NCBI GenBank assembly: GCA_014728765.1
Contig: WJLA01000002.1
Location: 1 to 5,022, forward strand
Direction: 5' to 3'
DNA from: Candidatus Peregrinibacteria bacterium
Lineage (GTDB): Bacteria; Patescibacteriota; Gracilibacteria; UBA1369
Length of the DNA: 5,022 nt
Below are positions 4,852 through 5,022 of the stretch, piece by piece. How positions within the stretch are numbered: position 1 is the stretch's first letter; every line of letters starts with the position of its first letter. Under the pieces are notes generated by a model that saw only the letters and a list, made by a program, of their open reading frames with translations, ran no database searches and was not told where the DNA came from. The translations under genes were made by a program, and so were the position numbers.

Positions 4852-5022
4852 TAAATTGTTTTTTGTTATTTTGATACTGAATTTTATATCTTTTAAAATT
4901 GGAGAAAATTTGTTGTACTATAGTTTTCTCCATTTGTTTTGAAAGCTTTTGCAGGTTTTTTTTCTTCAATTTCAAAACTATTTTATTCTTAGGATCAATA
5001 GAAAGTAGTTTTTCAATTAAAC
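4841..5022 (-). CDS. C-terminal part of a hypothetical protein, cut by the window edge
   Basis: On the minus strand the frame whose first full codon is at 5020 stays open for 59 codons and ends with TAG at 4843-4841. The visible residues are rich in Lys, Gln, Asn, Ile and Leu, beginning LIEKLLSIDPKNKIVLKLKK and ending NNKKQFIKL. The composition suggests a basic, mainly helical C-terminus, with no recognisable domain. The other two minus-strand frames close almost at once, and I see no starting gene on the plus strand here. A 60-codon open frame is uncommon by chance in DNA this AT-rich, which favours a real convergent gene. It would overlap the last 11 bases of the sigma region 4/HARE gene. 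The family is unknown, and a chance frame remains possible. Confidence 0.45.
   Translation of the reverse strand, partial: LIEKLLSIDPKNKIVLKLKKKNLQKLSKQMEKTIVQQIFSNFKRYKIQYQNNKKQFIKL
4900..4940 (+). terminator. Hairpin with U-rich tail downstream of the sigma region 4/HARE gene
   Basis: TGGAGAAAATT (4900-4910) pairs with AGTTTTCTCCA (4922-4932), with one G-T wobble and an 11-base loop, followed by TTTGTTTT at 4933-4940. This looks like an intrinsic terminator about 50 bases after the stop at 4851. The opposite strand after the stem (ATTTTAAAAG) is less U-rich. The hairpin falls inside the convergent partial frame, so either a terminator has been accommodated in coding sequence or that frame is not real. 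Confidence 0.45.

Noticed and set aside
1..5022. Recoded genetic code (UGA as Trp or Gly)
   Set aside because: rlmN and the response-regulator-like gene end at TGA at the expected protein ends, and no conserved gene has an in-frame TGA.
1..5022. CRISPR array, tRNA or rRNA gene, insertion sequence, prophage or toxin-antitoxin pair
   Set aside because: I saw no regularly spaced repeats, tRNA-like cloverleaf, transposase motifs, terminal inverted repeats or paired small toxin/antitoxin frames.

Overview
The window is AT-rich bacterial DNA (G+C by eye around 30%) with tightly packed genes. All Trp codons I checked are TGG, and TGA is used as a genuine stop (rlmN and the response-regulator-like gene), so the standard bacterial code applies and recoded lineages (codes 4 and 25) are unlikely. 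The single-chain, zinc-ribbon glycyl-tRNA synthetase, the small DUF3467 protein and a protein joining a sigma-70 region 4 helix-turn-helix to winged-helix/HARE domains together suggest a Candidate Phyla Radiation (Patescibacteria/Parcubacteria-like) genome. That placement is an inference from protein style, not a proven assignment. None of the seven starts has a normally spaced Shine-Dalgarno sequence.

Left part (minus strand, transcribed right to left): a compact three-gene operon, rlmN (23S rRNA/tRNA adenine methyltransferase), then a DUF3467 protein, then glycyl-tRNA synthetase. rlmN and the DUF3467 gene overlap by 8 bases and the DUF3467 and synthetase genes are 4 bases apart. The operon starts from a consensus TATAAT box at 2949-2954 and ends at a GC-rich hairpin at 157-177. 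Just beyond it, still on the minus strand, a further gene begins at 118 and runs off the window edge. Its first 39 residues contain one membrane segment, and its probable promoter has a -35 box inside the terminator hairpin.

Right part (plus strand): divergent from rlmN is an OmpR-type winged-helix regulator with a degenerate receiver domain. After a weak AT-rich terminator and a good sigma-70-type promoter comes a 344-residue protein with an N-terminal sigma region 4 helix-turn-helix followed by about four winged-helix modules, one of them HARE-HTH-like. At the right edge a partial minus-strand reading frame converges on this gene and overlaps its last 11 bases; a hairpin with a U-rich tail lies within that frame.

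The left operon serves translation (ribosome/tRNA modification and tRNA charging). The right half holds two transcription factors, both atypical: one looks like a regulator that has lost phosphorylation control, the other like a promoter- or polymerase-binding protein built from sigma and delta-subunit-type modules. Nothing in the window resembles a defence system, CRISPR array, insertion sequence or RNA gene.
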